64,000 bases of DNA from Fuerstiella sp041398845 (GCA_041398845.1 JAWKTZ010000019.1:1-64000); one strand, 5' to 3'. Numbered from the stretch's first letter, positions 7,859 through 17,303 are shown. The notes: generated by a model from the sequence alone, not told the origin. Translations and numbers: made by a program.

Positions 7859-9901
7859 CTAATCCTGCGTGACGGACGAGATTCTGATGAAGGCATCGGC
7901 GATGTTGCCGGAAGTCGGAACATGAACGGCCTGTTCACTGACTCCGGCCTCCACCTGTGTGACGTGCGTCTGCAGCGTCCCGCCTTCCAGCCACCCGAAT
8001 TCCAGCGCCAGCGGTCCTGATGGCGGGAGCTGGTGAATGCCGTACAGTTGAGCGTCAATCACGGCTGCTCTGCGACCGGGACTGTGCATCTGAAAACGTA
8101 CCAAAGCTGTTCTGCAGGCTGCCTTTGATACGTCGGCTGAACCGGACAGCCAGCCGCTGGAAAATTCGTTGTCGTCCGGAACATCGGCCACGGCGAATGT
8201 GTTCCATGACTGTCCTTCATCAGTTGAAACCTGCAGACGATAATCGCAGCCATCGGTCTTGGGAACGGGAACCTGATAACGTACAGCGGCCCGGACTTCC
8301 TGGAGTGTTTCCGGAGCCTGAATTCTGAACACGACGGCGGCCGGTTGATCATTGGTCGCCTGCCATGCATATCGAGACGTTGGCGATCGAGGTGTATACA
8401 TCAGGTTCTTCGAACGCAGTTCGGTTTCTTCAAACAGGTGAACCTGTGATTCCGCGACACCCAGGTTCGGCAGCACGGCCACAACACCACGCGGCTGTGT
8501 TCTGAACGTGACATCACAGCCGTCGGGCGTCAGACGCGGATACATGGCCTGATTCACCTGCGTTGTTGTCACGAACACCAGCGAATCCAGACCGGACGTG
8601 TCCTGCCATGAAAATCGTACCTGCCAGCCGTACCGGCCCTTGACCGACTGAGTCAGATCGACGCGAAATGCGACCGAATTCTGATTTGACTCCGCCGCCA
8701 GATTCAGGTTCACATCGGACCACGTCTGACCTTCATCCGCTGAGACTTCGCAGACGACCGTTCCCACACAGCGGCCCGAAATCACAAACCCGTCTGTCGC
8801 TCGACCGGACATCGGATTGGCATCATCGTCCGGATCACCGCAGATGACATAAGGCGAAAAGTGACGAAAGGTCACCTCACATGCCTTGCCATCGGTGCTG
8901 AACATGGCGGGCGATTTACGGCGATGTCCCACATTGCTGCTGACGTGCGTCATTCCTTCGCGGCAGGCGTTTTTTGAAAGAGACGGCTGATAGTGAAATT
9001 CGCCATTGCAGTAGCTGGCCTGGCTGCGGGCATTCGATTTGTCGGCGTCGTGAACCGGCCCTCCGTTATCAAAGAACGTCCATGTACGAAACGGTCCACC
9101 GGCCTGATGCTGCCAGAAGCGACGTCGGGACGGGCCGCCGTAGTGATCACGATCGTACCAGCGAGTAAACACTTCGCCGCTGCGGAGATGTACGATGCCG
9201 GGATGAGCCGCATAGCCGCCGTTGTACAGAGCATACCATGCCTCGCGGGCGGCCACCTGCTGCCAGCCGGTCTGCATGGTCCGGAAGTCGGACGGCCACG
9301 CGAACGGATAGTGTGGCAGGGGCGGTTGCACGGATTCGGCCAGCGTGGGATCGCGCTGCAGATCGGCATAGCCGGCAACAACGCCATCGCGGCGAAACAG
9401 CAGTCCGGCCATGTCGGTGTCGAAGGCATGCCAGGCATTGTCGTAGAAGACTTCGCTGTTCACATGGTTGGGAAACTCGCGTCGCCGAGCGGGCATTCCC
9501 AGGGCCTTCCAGTATGGTTCATTCCATGCATGGACCGTTCCGCAAAGGCCGTAGCCGTACGAGAAGCGACCGCGATTCGCATCAAACACAACCGTTTCGT
9601 AGTCTCCCGGATCAGAGCTGTCCGGATTACGCCCTGGCACACACCATTCCATGGGTGACATCAGATGCCACTGATGCGTCAGAAACCAGAGGTACATGGC
9701 AATCGCCTTTTCCTGTGTCCCCGTTGCGCTCGCCGTGGCGAATTCCACACACTGCGGCACTGTCTGAAAGGCACCTTCGCCCGGGTACTGCGGATGATCT
9801 GTTCGCAGAGTGACATCACCGACTCCGGCAAATACGGACGGGCAAACAGGTATTGTCCACAGGCAGATCAGAACCGGGCAGATCAAAAAACGTCGACTCA
9901 T
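7859..9901 (-). CDS. secreted transglutaminase-like protein
   Basis: A 680-residue protein with a signal peptide (MSRRFLICPVLICLWTIPVCPSVFA). Residues about 110-200 carry a transglutaminase-type Cys/His/Asp triad: YGYGLCGTVHAWNEPYWKALGMPAR, HVNSEVFYDNAWHAFDTDM. The remainder is beta-rich, with two similar stretches of the type VCEVSADEGQTWSDVNL and RLQVSTDEGQSWNTFAV, suggesting carbohydrate-binding or Ig-like modules. It may be a protease or cross-linking enzyme of the cell surface; activity is not shown. Start at ATG 9901 with AAGGGGAA upstream; ATG 9946 is a weaker option. It precedes the MoxR gene on the same strand with a 137-base gap. Confidence 0.75.
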   Translation of the reverse strand: MSRRFLICPVLICLWTIPVCPSVFAGVGDVTLRTDHPQYPGEGAFQTVPQCVEFATASATGTQEKAIAMYLWFLTHQWHLMSPMEWCVPGRNPDSSDPGDYETVVFDANRGRFSYGYGLCGTVHAWNEPYWKALGMPARRREFPNHVNSEVFYDNAWHAFDTDMAGLLFRRDGVVAGYADLQRDPTLAESVQPPLPHYPFAWPSDFRTMQTGWQQVAAREAWYALYNGGYAAHPGIVHLRSGEVFTRWYDRDHYGGPSRRRFWQHQAGGPFRTWTFFDNGGPVHDADKSNARSQASYCNGEFHYQPSLSKNACREGMTHVSSNVGHRRKSPAMFSTDGKACEVTFRHFSPYVICGDPDDDANPMSGRATDGFVISGRCVGTVVCEVSADEGQTWSDVNLNLAAESNQNSVAFRVDLTQSVKGRYGWQVRFSWQDTSGLDSLVFVTTTQVNQAMYPRLTPDGCDVTFRTQPRGVVAVLPNLGVAESQVHLFEETELRSKNLMYTPRSPTSRYAWQATNDQPAAVVFRIQAPETLQEVRAAVRYQVPVPKTDGCDYRLQVSTDEGQSWNTFAVADVPDDNEFSSGWLSGSADVSKAACRTALVRFQMHSPGRRAAVIDAQLYGIHQLPPSGPLALEFGWLEGGTLQTHVTQVEAGVSEQAVHVPTSGNIADAFIRISSVTQD

Positions 9902-10235
9902 TGGCTTCCCCTTGGCTACAGTTGGAGCTTGCTGTTGTGTCAGCATAGAATAGTGGTGAGTTCATTTCAGCCTGTTCTCCGGAACGCAGAGAGAAATGGG
10001 GCAGGTCCGGTTTTCGGTCCGGCCAGAAGGTGCTCCCGCAACAGGGCGTGCTCCGATTTTCCTTCGCGTGCTTCAGACAGCAGATCGGCTTTGCTATTTT
10101 CGCAGCATTGCCGACTCGATATCTTCCGCCTGTTCACTGCCCAACCACTGCTTCCGGAAGGTTGGCACCAACTTTTCGGTGACAAACAACTTTTCGGCTT
10201 CATAGTCAACTTCGGTGACAAACAACGGATTCAAG
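9902..10235. promoter_or_regulatory. divergent intergenic region with a 16-bp direct repeat
   Basis: This 334-base spacer separates two divergently transcribed genes, so it must hold promoters for both. TTCGGTGACAAACAAC occurs exactly at 10175-10190 and again at 10211-10226, the second copy about ten bases before the ATG of the cytochrome gene. The spacing of 36 bases between copy starts could suit an operator pair. No other element was recognised. Confidence 0.4.
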
Positions 10236-12128
10236 ATGATGGATCAGCCGCAGAAAAATCAATTCCATCCCGGACTTCTGTGCGTCGGTCTGGGTTTCGC
10301 ACTTCTGGGGTTTCTGCTGTTGCGAGCGGCATCCGACTCGATGTCGCGAACGCCGGAGGTGACACAGGACGAGATCGATCCTCCGACCTCCGCTGTGTCC
10401 AACCCGGAACAGATTCTGAATTCCGCAGACACGCCACCGGAATCCGTGTTGCCAATCGCAGAATCTGCATCGGTTGACGTGGACGTTCCTTCGGAACCTT
10501 CAGGAATTCCCGATCCCGTTGCTGACGTTGATCTCACAACCACCGGGACGGTGGATCCGGAACCGGCGTCTGCGGATTCGGGAACCGAACCGCTGGCACA
10601 GACAGAGCCAACGGCTGACGGAATTGAGATTCCGCAGCCGCGACTGGTCGCTTTGAATGTGAGTGCCACCAGTCAGACGAATGCATCAACAACGCCGAAT
10701 ACTGGCAAGACTATGCCCTGGAAGGACTGGCCGAAACCTCAGGCCGCGTTGATTCTGACGGGCGAGCAGCATGGTTACTTCGAGCCCTGCGGATGTACGG
10801 CCAATCAACTGGGGGGAATGTCTCGGCGAGCCGATCTGGTTCACAAACTGGAACAGGCCGGCTGGTCTGTGCGAGGACTTGATGTGGGTGGTCTTTCGCG
10901 TCGGCACACACGGCAGTCACAGATCAAATTCGACACCACGCTGGCGGCACTGCGAAAACTGAAATACATCGCCATTGGGCTCGGGCCGGAAGAATTGCGG
11001 CTCAAGCCGGACTTTCTGCTGACTCAGCACATCAACGAAGGCGACACGCCGCTGGCGTTTCTATCGGCCAACCTTGAATTTTACGGCATTCCGATTCCCG
11101 ATCTGGGAACGCCGCTGGCCAGTGTGATTGTGTCGCACGAAGGTCTGAAGATTGGAGTTACGTCTGTGTTCAGCGAAGAACTGAAGAAGCGTGTCTTTCC
11201 GTTTCCCGATGTCACCTGGAAACCTCTCGTCCCGGAACTCAACAAGGTCATGGCAACGTTCAAAGCGCAGAATGTTGACCTGCGCGTGCTGCTGTCTCAG
11301 GGAACCGTGGAAGAATCCAAAGCACTGGCAGCTCAGTTTCCGGAACTGGATCTTGTGCTCACGGCCGAAGGTGTGGGTGACCCCAATCCTCAGGATCCGC
11401 CAAAGAAGGTTGGCAGGACGTTGATCATCGAAACCGGACGCAAAGGCAAATATGTCGGAGTTCTGGGGGTTTATCCCGATGATGCTGAAAATCGCCTGCG
11501 TTACCAACTGGTGGAACTGCAGCGCGACGACTTTGACGAAACACCGTCAATGATTGCTCTCATGGCAAACTATCAGGAACGGCTCAAGGATGAAAAAGTC
11601 ATTATCACCGATGCCGTCACATCACCTCACCCATCCGGAGCCACCTTTGTCGGAGCCGACAAGTGTGGAGAATGCCACACCACAGCTTACAAGATCTGGA
11701 AAGACACGCCTCATGCCCATGCTCTGGAAAGTCTGGATCCGGTGCATCAGCGAACGGGCCACGAACGCCTGAACGGGATCTCACGCATGCACGACCCGGA
11801 ATGTCTGTCGTGCCATGTCACCGGCTGGGAACCTCAGGAATATTTTCGATATCCGTCCGGATTCCTGAATGAAGGCCTGGCTTCAACCGACGACGAAATG
11901 ACTCTGCACAAACTGTTGGCCGGCAGTCAGTGCGAAAACTGCCACGGCCCGGGAAGTCACCATCTGGAACTGGTGGATTCCGGTGCAGACGACCCCGGCA
12001 AAGTCATGCGAGTCACGCTGGAACAGGCTCGCAAAGGCACGTGTGAGAAATGTCACGATGCCGACAACAGTCCCAAATTTGAATTCGACGCCTACTGGGA
12101 CAAGGTCAAGCACGAAGGACTGGACTAG
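10236..12128 (+). CDS. metallophosphatase-like domain fused to a tetraheme cytochrome c554-type domain
   Basis: A 630-residue envelope protein. A membrane anchor (about residues 13-32) is followed by a 130-residue Pro/Glu/Thr-rich linker. Residues about 170-440 resemble the 5'-nucleotidase/metallophosphatase N-terminal fold, with ALILTGEQHGYFEPCGCTANQLGGMSRR in place of the usual metal-site start. The last 150 residues carry four CXXCH heme motifs (CGECH, CLSCH, CENCH, CEKCH), as in the cytochrome c554 family (PF13435). It is probably periplasmic electron transfer. Start: tandem ATGs at 10236 and 10239; a GTG at 10215 is also in frame. The stop is immediately followed by the next ATG. Confidence 0.85.
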   Translation: MMDQPQKNQFHPGLLCVGLGFALLGFLLLRAASDSMSRTPEVTQDEIDPPTSAVSNPEQILNSADTPPESVLPIAESASVDVDVPSEPSGIPDPVADVDLTTTGTVDPEPASADSGTEPLAQTEPTADGIEIPQPRLVALNVSATSQTNASTTPNTGKTMPWKDWPKPQAALILTGEQHGYFEPCGCTANQLGGMSRRADLVHKLEQAGWSVRGLDVGGLSRRHTRQSQIKFDTTLAALRKLKYIAIGLGPEELRLKPDFLLTQHINEGDTPLAFLSANLEFYGIPIPDLGTPLASVIVSHEGLKIGVTSVFSEELKKRVFPFPDVTWKPLVPELNKVMATFKAQNVDLRVLLSQGTVEESKALAAQFPELDLVLTAEGVGDPNPQDPPKKVGRTLIIETGRKGKYVGVLGVYPDDAENRLRYQLVELQRDDFDETPSMIALMANYQERLKDEKVIITDAVTSPHPSGATFVGADKCGECHTTAYKIWKDTPHAHALESLDPVHQRTGHERLNGISRMHDPECLSCHVTGWEPQEYFRYPSGFLNEGLASTDDEMTLHKLLAGSQCENCHGPGSHHLELVDSGADDPGKVMRVTLEQARKGTCEKCHDADNSPKFEFDAYWDKVKHEGLD

Positions 12129-12560
12129 ATGCCCGATGATCCTCTGCAGCAGTTGGAAAAGCTCATCGGACATCCTCTGCCAGCCGACTACCTGCAACTG
12201 CTGCGGAACTATCCGGATGCGTTGCGTGCCGCTCGCCGCTGCATTGACAACACGGACGCCGAAGGCACGGTCGCCGATGTCGACCTGATTGCCGATCCGC
12301 AGTCGCTATTGGAAATCAATTTGGAACCTCGACAGGATTCCGTTCCCGCGCCGGACGGCATGGAGGAATTCTGGCCCGATCAAATGCTGGTCATCGGCGA
12401 AACGGGTGGAGGAGATTATTATTGTCTTGACGTCTTTGAGGAAGTCGCGGGAGTCATCCAGTATGATCATCAGTCTGTCGGCTTCTACGTCATTGCGGAT
12501 TCACTGGACGAATTCGTGCAGATGCTGATGGACACCTACTCTGACGACGACGCCTCCTGA
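12129..12560 (+). CDS. SMI1/KNR4 (SUKH) family protein
   Basis: A 143-residue cytoplasmic protein with SUKH features: an N-terminal helix with LIGHPLPADYLQLLRNYP, a central IGETGGGDYYCLDV strand pair and a C-terminal FYVIADSLDEFVQML helix. SUKH proteins bind partner proteins and often serve as immunity proteins against polymorphic toxins. No toxin gene lies nearby, and the gene sits directly after the cytochrome stop (TAG then ATG), so a housekeeping or regulatory role seems more likely. Confidence 0.8.
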   Translation: MPDDPLQQLEKLIGHPLPADYLQLLRNYPDALRAARRCIDNTDAEGTVADVDLIADPQSLLEINLEPRQDSVPAPDGMEEFWPDQMLVIGETGGGDYYCLDVFEEVAGVIQYDHQSVGFYVIADSLDEFVQMLMDTYSDDDAS

Positions 12561-12571
12561 GACAGGACATC

Positions 12572-12886
12572 ATGGAAACTCCGAAGAACATTCGGGTGCT
12601 CAAAAGCGATCGCATTCTGGAACTGACATGGAACGACACCGATGTGTCGCGTCTGCCGTTTCGATCTGTTCGACAGGACTGCCGCTGCGCTGCGTGCGTG
12701 GACGAATTCACCGGCCGACAGGTGCTGGATCGAGCATCGGTTTCGGAATCCATCATGCCGGACGACGTGAGCCTGACCGGAAACTACGCATTGAAGATCC
12801 GCTGGTCGGATGGCCACGAATCCGGCCTGTTCACATGGGACCATCTGCGAGCCATCGCAAATCAACTGGCCGCCGACTCCACCTGA
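12572..12886 (+). CDS. DUF971 protein
   Basis: A 104-residue protein matching DUF971, the small domain also found at the N-terminus of gamma-butyrobetaine hydroxylases. Visible features are LRW/LTWND-type strands, the CRCAACVDE motif with three cysteines that may bind metal, and IRWSDGHESGLFTWDHLRAIA. DUF971 genes are often linked with Fe-S or Mrp-type genes, but nothing here tests this. It lies 11 bases after the SUKH gene and is probably cotranscribed with it. Confidence 0.85.
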   Translation: METPKNIRVLKSDRILELTWNDTDVSRLPFRSVRQDCRCAACVDEFTGRQVLDRASVSESIMPDDVSLTGNYALKIRWSDGHESGLFTWDHLRAIANQLAADST

Positions 12887-12977
12887 AGCTCCCGCAGATT
12901 CGCTGAATTCCGACGGTTGCCACGTTTTGCAAAACGGACTTCAATTGGCTAACCTACGGCCGACAGCAAGTTCCACA

Positions 12978-13075
12978 CTATCTGAAAAAGGGGGCTGACC
13001 CTCTCCGGGCAGCCGTGTTCACTTAATTTTTGCTGCCCTCCAAAGGGGCAGACCCCTTTTTCAGATAACCTCTAG
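12978..13075. repeat. palindromic dispersed element, copy A
   Basis: About 98 bases with imperfect inverted arms: CTATCTGAAAAAGGGGGCTG at the left and GACCCCTTTTTCAGATAACC at the right, with an interior CTCTCCGGGCAGCCGT. The same element occurs as a better-preserved copy at 48496-48599 and as a half copy at 39731-39776. It lies upstream of recA and could form a hairpin that ends the DUF971 transcript. Confidence 0.85.
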
Positions 13076-13114
13076 TACAGAGTTCCACACAGAGCACAGA
13101 AGGGGATTGAGACA

Positions 13115-14218
13115 ATGGCGAAATCACGAGGAAAGTCGTCCGTCGCGAAGACCGACACACACAGCGGCGATGGTCGTTCCATGCTGGAGAATGCGGTCGG
13201 TCAGATTGAACGTGAGTTCGGTCAGGGTTCGATCATGAAACTGAATTCCGAAGGCGATGTTGCCGGAATATCAGGAATTTCGACAGGAGCCCTGTCGCTG
13301 GACCTGGCACTGGGGGGACGAGGGTTTCCGCGCGGGCGGATCATTGAACTGTTCGGACCGGAATCCAGCGGCAAGACCACGCTGGCCCTGCACGCTCTGG
13401 CAAGCGCTCAGAAAGCCGGAGGCATCGCGGCGTTTGTGGATGCCGAGCACGCTCTGGATCCGTCATGGGCGCGGCGCATCGGAGTCAACCTGGACGATCT
13501 GCTGGTGAGTCAGCCATCGTACGGAGAAGAAGGCCTGCGGATCGCGGAAATGCTGATCAAGTCCAACGCCGTCGATATCATCGTGATCGACTCCGTGGCA
13601 GCTCTGGTTCCCAAGGCGGAACTCGACGGCGAAATCGGTGATACTCACGTGGGGCTTCAGGCACGTATGATGAGTCAGGCTATGAGAAAACTGACCGGTG
13701 CTATTTCGAAGGCCAAGACCACGGTGATCTTCATCAATCAGATTCGTGAAAAAATCGGCGTCATGTTCGGCAGTCCGGAAACCACGCCCGGCGGTCGAGC
13801 TCTGAAGTTCTACAGTTCGGCTCGAGTGGACGTGCGGCGGATCAGTTCCATCATGGATGGCGACACTCAGATCGGTATTCGCATGCGAGCGAAGATCGTG
13901 AAGAACAAGGTGGCTCCGCCTTTCCGCGTTGCCGAATTCGACATGTACAGCACTTGCGGCATCAGCATGGAAGCCGACCTGCTGGATATGGCGGTCGAAG
14001 ACAAGATCGTGGACCGCAGCGGAAGCTGGTACAGCTATGGAAAGACCAAACTCGGACAGGGTCGCGATCGGGCTCGAGCTTACCTTGAAGAGAATCCCGA
14101 TACTGTTATTGAAATCCGCAACAAGGTCCTTGAAGCCAGAGGTTTCCCGCCGAGTGCCGTGGCTTCTGTGAATGCTGCCGGCGACTCCGCCTCGGAAGCC
14201 GAGGCGGAAGCTGAATAG
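13115..14218 (+). CDS. recA: RecA recombinase
   Basis: A 367-residue RecA, normal length. Walker A is GPESSGKTT, followed by AFVDAEHALD, Walker B-type IIVIDSVAALVP, loop L1 EIGDTHVGLQARMMSQAMRK, loop L2 FINQIREKIGVMFGSPETTPGG and the KFYSSARVDVRR segment. It catalyses strand exchange and triggers LexA cleavage in the cytoplasm. The C-terminal tail is acidic (EAEAEAE), as usual. The ATG has GAAGGGGATTGAGACA upstream. I could not identify an SOS box with confidence; a palindromic repeat occupies part of the promoter region. Confidence 0.98.
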   Translation: MAKSRGKSSVAKTDTHSGDGRSMLENAVGQIEREFGQGSIMKLNSEGDVAGISGISTGALSLDLALGGRGFPRGRIIELFGPESSGKTTLALHALASAQKAGGIAAFVDAEHALDPSWARRIGVNLDDLLVSQPSYGEEGLRIAEMLIKSNAVDIIVIDSVAALVPKAELDGEIGDTHVGLQARMMSQAMRKLTGAISKAKTTVIFINQIREKIGVMFGSPETTPGGRALKFYSSARVDVRRISSIMDGDTQIGIRMRAKIVKNKVAPPFRVAEFDMYSTCGISMEADLLDMAVEDKIVDRSGSWYSYGKTKLGQGRDRARAYLEENPDTVIEIRNKVLEARGFPPSAVASVNAAGDSASEAEAEAE

Positions 14219-14270
14219 TCAGGACGACCTGTCCGGATTTGTCCGCCGCGTTTCAGAACGCAGAAATCCG

Positions 14271-16169
14271 TCAGTCGTTGACAGTTGTCTCCTCAACTGC
14301 CTGAGTTGCTGCGTCTGAAACGGCCGGATGGCTGTTCAGCCGGAAGGATGACGGAACCTGAGCCGGGAGGCTTTTGAGTTTCATGATGAGTTCACCTCCG
14401 GACACGGCCACGGCAATGATCGACAGCCATGTGAGCAGGCCGAACGGAATGACGTTGGTCAGTGACGCCGACAGAACCAGCAGGCAGACCATCGACAGCC
14501 CGATCAGAATGGTCGTGCGAGCCGCGATGCCTCCGCGCTGGCGACGTCGAGCGTGCGTGGCCAGTGCGTTCTCTGTGGAACGAGTGGAAATTTCGCGGAA
14601 CGAGTTCATGCTTTGTCGCAGCTTTTCAACGTCAATCTTCTGACGCGGAGCTGGTGGCGGCCCGTTGGTTCGGACCACGGTCGACGAACCTGAGGCACCG
14701 GCGGATGTTTGAGCACCCGCATAGGCTCCGGACATGTACTGGTCGATGAACGACGCCGATCCGCCTGTCTTCGGTTTGGTGTCTTCCTTTGTCTTCGCTC
14801 GGGATCGACTGGATGAACCCGACTTTGTCAGCTCGTCCGGCAGAGAACCTCCGGCGGACTGCCGGTTACGCGACAGCAACTGCTCCATATACTGCGAAAC
14901 AAAGTCATCGTGACTGTCTTCGGAAGTCTCTTCGTCCAGAGCTTCGCTTTCCGCAACCAGTCTCGAATTGGGACGCAGCAGCACCTGTTCGGCTTCCGAA
15001 AAGCTCATCGATACGGCGGCCGCTGTTTCCTGACTGTAATCATCCACGGCCGACATCAGCTCCGCTGCCGCCGTCACCTTCTTTTCTTCCGCCGGCCTTT
15101 CCTGAAACGCGCTGCTGGTCAGCCCAAACAGTTCGGCAATCTCAGAACGCACCGACGGCCGTTCCGGCTGAGTTGCCTTTGCATCCTCCACCGCAACGTC
15201 CCTGTCATGACCGTGATGTGCCTGGGCATGATCTTCCAGTGACCTTGCGGCCATGCTGAACAGATCCGGAACCGACTCGGCATCCTCGACCTCGGCGTGT
15301 GCCGAAGTCTGATTGACAACAGCAGGAGCCGGTGTGGTGACGCCGAACAGGTCCGAAAGATAGTTTGTGATGTTGTCTGTCGATGGAGCTGCCGTGACGG
15401 GCTGAGCATCGACTTCGGCTTCGGCGGTGAACTCAGGTTCTGCAGTGAACTCAGGTTCTGCAGTGAACTCAGGCTCCGCAGTGAACTCGGGTTCCGCGTT
15501 CTCTTTGGGTTCCGCGACTAAAGTGAGATCGGCGTCGCTGTCTGTGTCGACTTCAGCATTCGTAGCTGTTTTCAGAGCAGGCTCGACGTCGGCGTCGGCT
15601 TCAGTCAGCGCTTCCCATGCAGGCTCAGAGTCAGTGTCCGTACCCGCTTCCAGAGCGAACTCGGCGTCGGTACCGGCGACGGCTTCGGTTTCGATCACCG
15701 GTTCAGCTTCAATCACCGGTTCCCCTTCGATCACGTCAGCGGCTTCGACGTCATGGTCAGTGATGACTTCGCAGACGGTCTGTTCCGCGTCGGTTTCCTG
15801 TCGGGAGAGTTTCCGTTCGCTTTCCAATGAGTCCGTCAGCTCGCCCAACTGCTGCTCCAGTTCGGCGATCTTCCTCAGAAGTTCGCCATTCGTTGTCACA
15901 GCGTCATGCAGTTCGGTGTTTCGCTGAGCCAGCGTCTGCTGAACCTGCTGAAGCTGGCCGGCGGTTTCCTGAGCGGCTTCGATCTGTCCTCGTGACACGA
16001 CCATTTCCTCACGAATTGTCCCGAAGGCAGAGCGCAATTCCGCAACGGCCGATATCAGTTCGTCCCGTTCGGAACGCATGACAGCGATCTGCTGCAGAGC
16101 GGATTCCAGATCCGGATGGTCCTGAATGGATTCCTGCGCCGAGACATCTGTTGAGCAACTCTGAGACAT
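14271..16169 (-). CDS. coiled-coil protein with acidic repeats and C-terminal membrane segments
   Basis: A 632-residue protein of unknown family. Residues about 18-130 are a predicted coiled coil (LESALQQIAVMRSERDELIS, AQRNTELHDAVTTNGELLRK). A long acidic low-complexity part follows, including four FTAEPE-type repeats encoded by an 18-base tandem repeat at 15427-15498. Near the C-terminus are two hydrophobic segments (TTILIGLSMVCLLVLSASL and IPFGLLTWLSIIAVAVS), so it is anchored in a membrane with a large soluble part. Start at ATG 16169 (MSQSCSTDV) with GGAG upstream; an ATG at 16253 is less likely. It converges on recA. Confidence 0.7.
   Translation of the reverse strand: MSQSCSTDVSAQESIQDHPDLESALQQIAVMRSERDELISAVAELRSAFGTIREEMVVSRGQIEAAQETAGQLQQVQQTLAQRNTELHDAVTTNGELLRKIAELEQQLGELTDSLESERKLSRQETDAEQTVCEVITDHDVEAADVIEGEPVIEAEPVIETEAVAGTDAEFALEAGTDTDSEPAWEALTEADADVEPALKTATNAEVDTDSDADLTLVAEPKENAEPEFTAEPEFTAEPEFTAEPEFTAEAEVDAQPVTAAPSTDNITNYLSDLFGVTTPAPAVVNQTSAHAEVEDAESVPDLFSMAARSLEDHAQAHHGHDRDVAVEDAKATQPERPSVRSEIAELFGLTSSAFQERPAEEKKVTAAAELMSAVDDYSQETAAAVSMSFSEAEQVLLRPNSRLVAESEALDEETSEDSHDDFVSQYMEQLLSRNRQSAGGSLPDELTKSGSSSRSRAKTKEDTKPKTGGSASFIDQYMSGAYAGAQTSAGASGSSTVVRTNGPPPAPRQKIDVEKLRQSMNSFREISTRSTENALATHARRRQRGGIAARTTILIGLSMVCLLVLSASLTNVIPFGLLTWLSIIAVAVSGGELIMKLKSLPAQVPSSFRLNSHPAVSDAATQAVEETTVND
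15427..15498. repeat. four tandem 18-bp units inside a coding region
   Basis: Unit GTGAACTCAGGTTCTGCA repeats four times, the last two copies with one to three substitutions. On the minus strand it encodes the repeated hexapeptide of the acidic linker in the coiled-coil protein. The in-frame unit length means copy number can change without breaking the gene. Confidence 0.9.
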
Positions 16170-16823
16170 GTAATTCTCCGGGACCGATTTCAACAGCCGT
16201 CCTGCCACAGACCCGCCTGCGGCAACCAGCGTTGAAAAGTTTTCCGTTAACAAACGCTTCCGCCGGGAAGCAAAACTGTTCGCGACTGATTCTGTCGTCG
16301 GAACCTGATGGTTCGAACGTGTCGACAGAAATCAACCTGTGAAGGACATATGTCACAGAATCGGAAGTCGCCCGAAAATCGTGTGGCTTTTGCGAATCAT
16401 TCAGGCAGACGGTCTGCCCGGCATTCAGGCGTTAACGTCTGTGCAGGTTACCAGCCTGCCGACTTCGTCCGTGACACGGAATGATTTCGGCGGTCAATCG
16501 GACCGGAAATGCAGATTCTGCCGAACATCCGGTTGCTCTTGCAGTGATTGCCGAAAGCGACATAGTATCCCGCCGACCGAGTGATACCGTCATCGGCAGG
16601 TCCGGATGGCAAACCGTTCCGAATGCAGAAACCTGCCGGATCATCGTCGAATGCGGTGAACATTCCGAGTGAAGATTCCAGAATCCGTTTGTGGACCCGG
16701 TTTTTCCAACCTACTGTTGCTGCGTGCAGTGCGAACGATGACCTTGGCATTGCGGAATCAGAAAACCTGTTGCTGCCGATTCAGGGATTTGTTGTCGGCG
16801 GTGCTGAAAACATCCGGTGGACC
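16170..16823. other. 654-base spacer with no recognisable gene
   Basis: This spacer lies between the divergent coiled-coil and VanZ-like genes. Small frames exist on both strands (for example 16448-16750 on the minus strand), but none shows a family, a clean ribosome binding site or a consistent composition. Nothing else was recognised. Confidence 0.5.
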
Positions 16824-17303
16824 ATGCGTTCGTTTCATTTGTCGTCGAAGAATCCGTCAGCACGAATCCGGAAGTCACTTCTCCGGGCTCTGCCCCTGTT
16901 GCTGACGAGCAGAATGTCTCGCAGTATTCATCAGATGGCCTGTCTGTTTCTGTTGTTGCTGGTTTCGTGGGCGCTGCTGTCTCCGGATCCGTTTGCTTCC
17001 ATTCGCCATACTCGTCTGTCGTTTCTGCAGACGATCAGCGATATTTTTCTGCACTGCGGAGCATATTCGGCGTTTTCGCTGGCGTGCTGTTCATTGATCG
17101 GACAGCGCAGTGATCCGAATGTTCGCCGCACGGTGATCGGGCTGCTGGTCACTCACGCCGTCGGGACGGAAGTGCTGCAGCTCTGGATGCCAAATCGCAC
17201 CTGTGACCCGCTGGATGCTCTGGCCAATCTGTGCGGAATCACCATCGGTGCCATGTTGGCCGCATGGGTTGTCCGCCATGCCGCCACCGTTCGAGCATCC
17301 TGA
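16824..17303 (+). CDS. VanZ-like integral membrane protein
   Basis: A 159-residue protein with about four membrane segments (HQMACLFLLLLVSWALLSP, FLQTISDIFLHCGAYSAFSL, VIGLLVTHAVGTEVLQLW, LANLCGITIGAMLAAWVV). The pattern DIFLHCGAYSAFS, then TEVLQLWMPNRTCDPLDALANLCGITIG, matches VanZ/teicoplanin-resistance-like proteins, in which an E.lQ....R..d..D...N..G signature is typical. Most members have no proven link to resistance. The start is uncertain: the frame is open to 16581, but family similarity begins after 16824. Confidence 0.75.
   Translation: MRSFHLSSKNPSARIRKSLLRALPLLLTSRMSRSIHQMACLFLLLLVSWALLSPDPFASIRHTRLSFLQTISDIFLHCGAYSAFSLACCSLIGQRSDPNVRRTVIGLLVTHAVGTEVLQLWMPNRTCDPLDALANLCGITIGAMLAAWVVRHAATVRAS

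Noticed and set aside
12129..12560. SUKH protein as toxin immunity gene
   Set aside because: No toxin or polymorphic-toxin gene lies nearby; the gene is embedded between housekeeping-type genes.
15427..15927. Ser/Ala-rich open frame on the plus strand
   Set aside because: It is the antisense shadow of the acidic repeat region of the 14271-16169 gene and has no start signal.
16824..17303. Glycopeptide resistance gene
   Set aside because: VanZ-like membrane proteins are common and no van cluster is present, so resistance is not supported.
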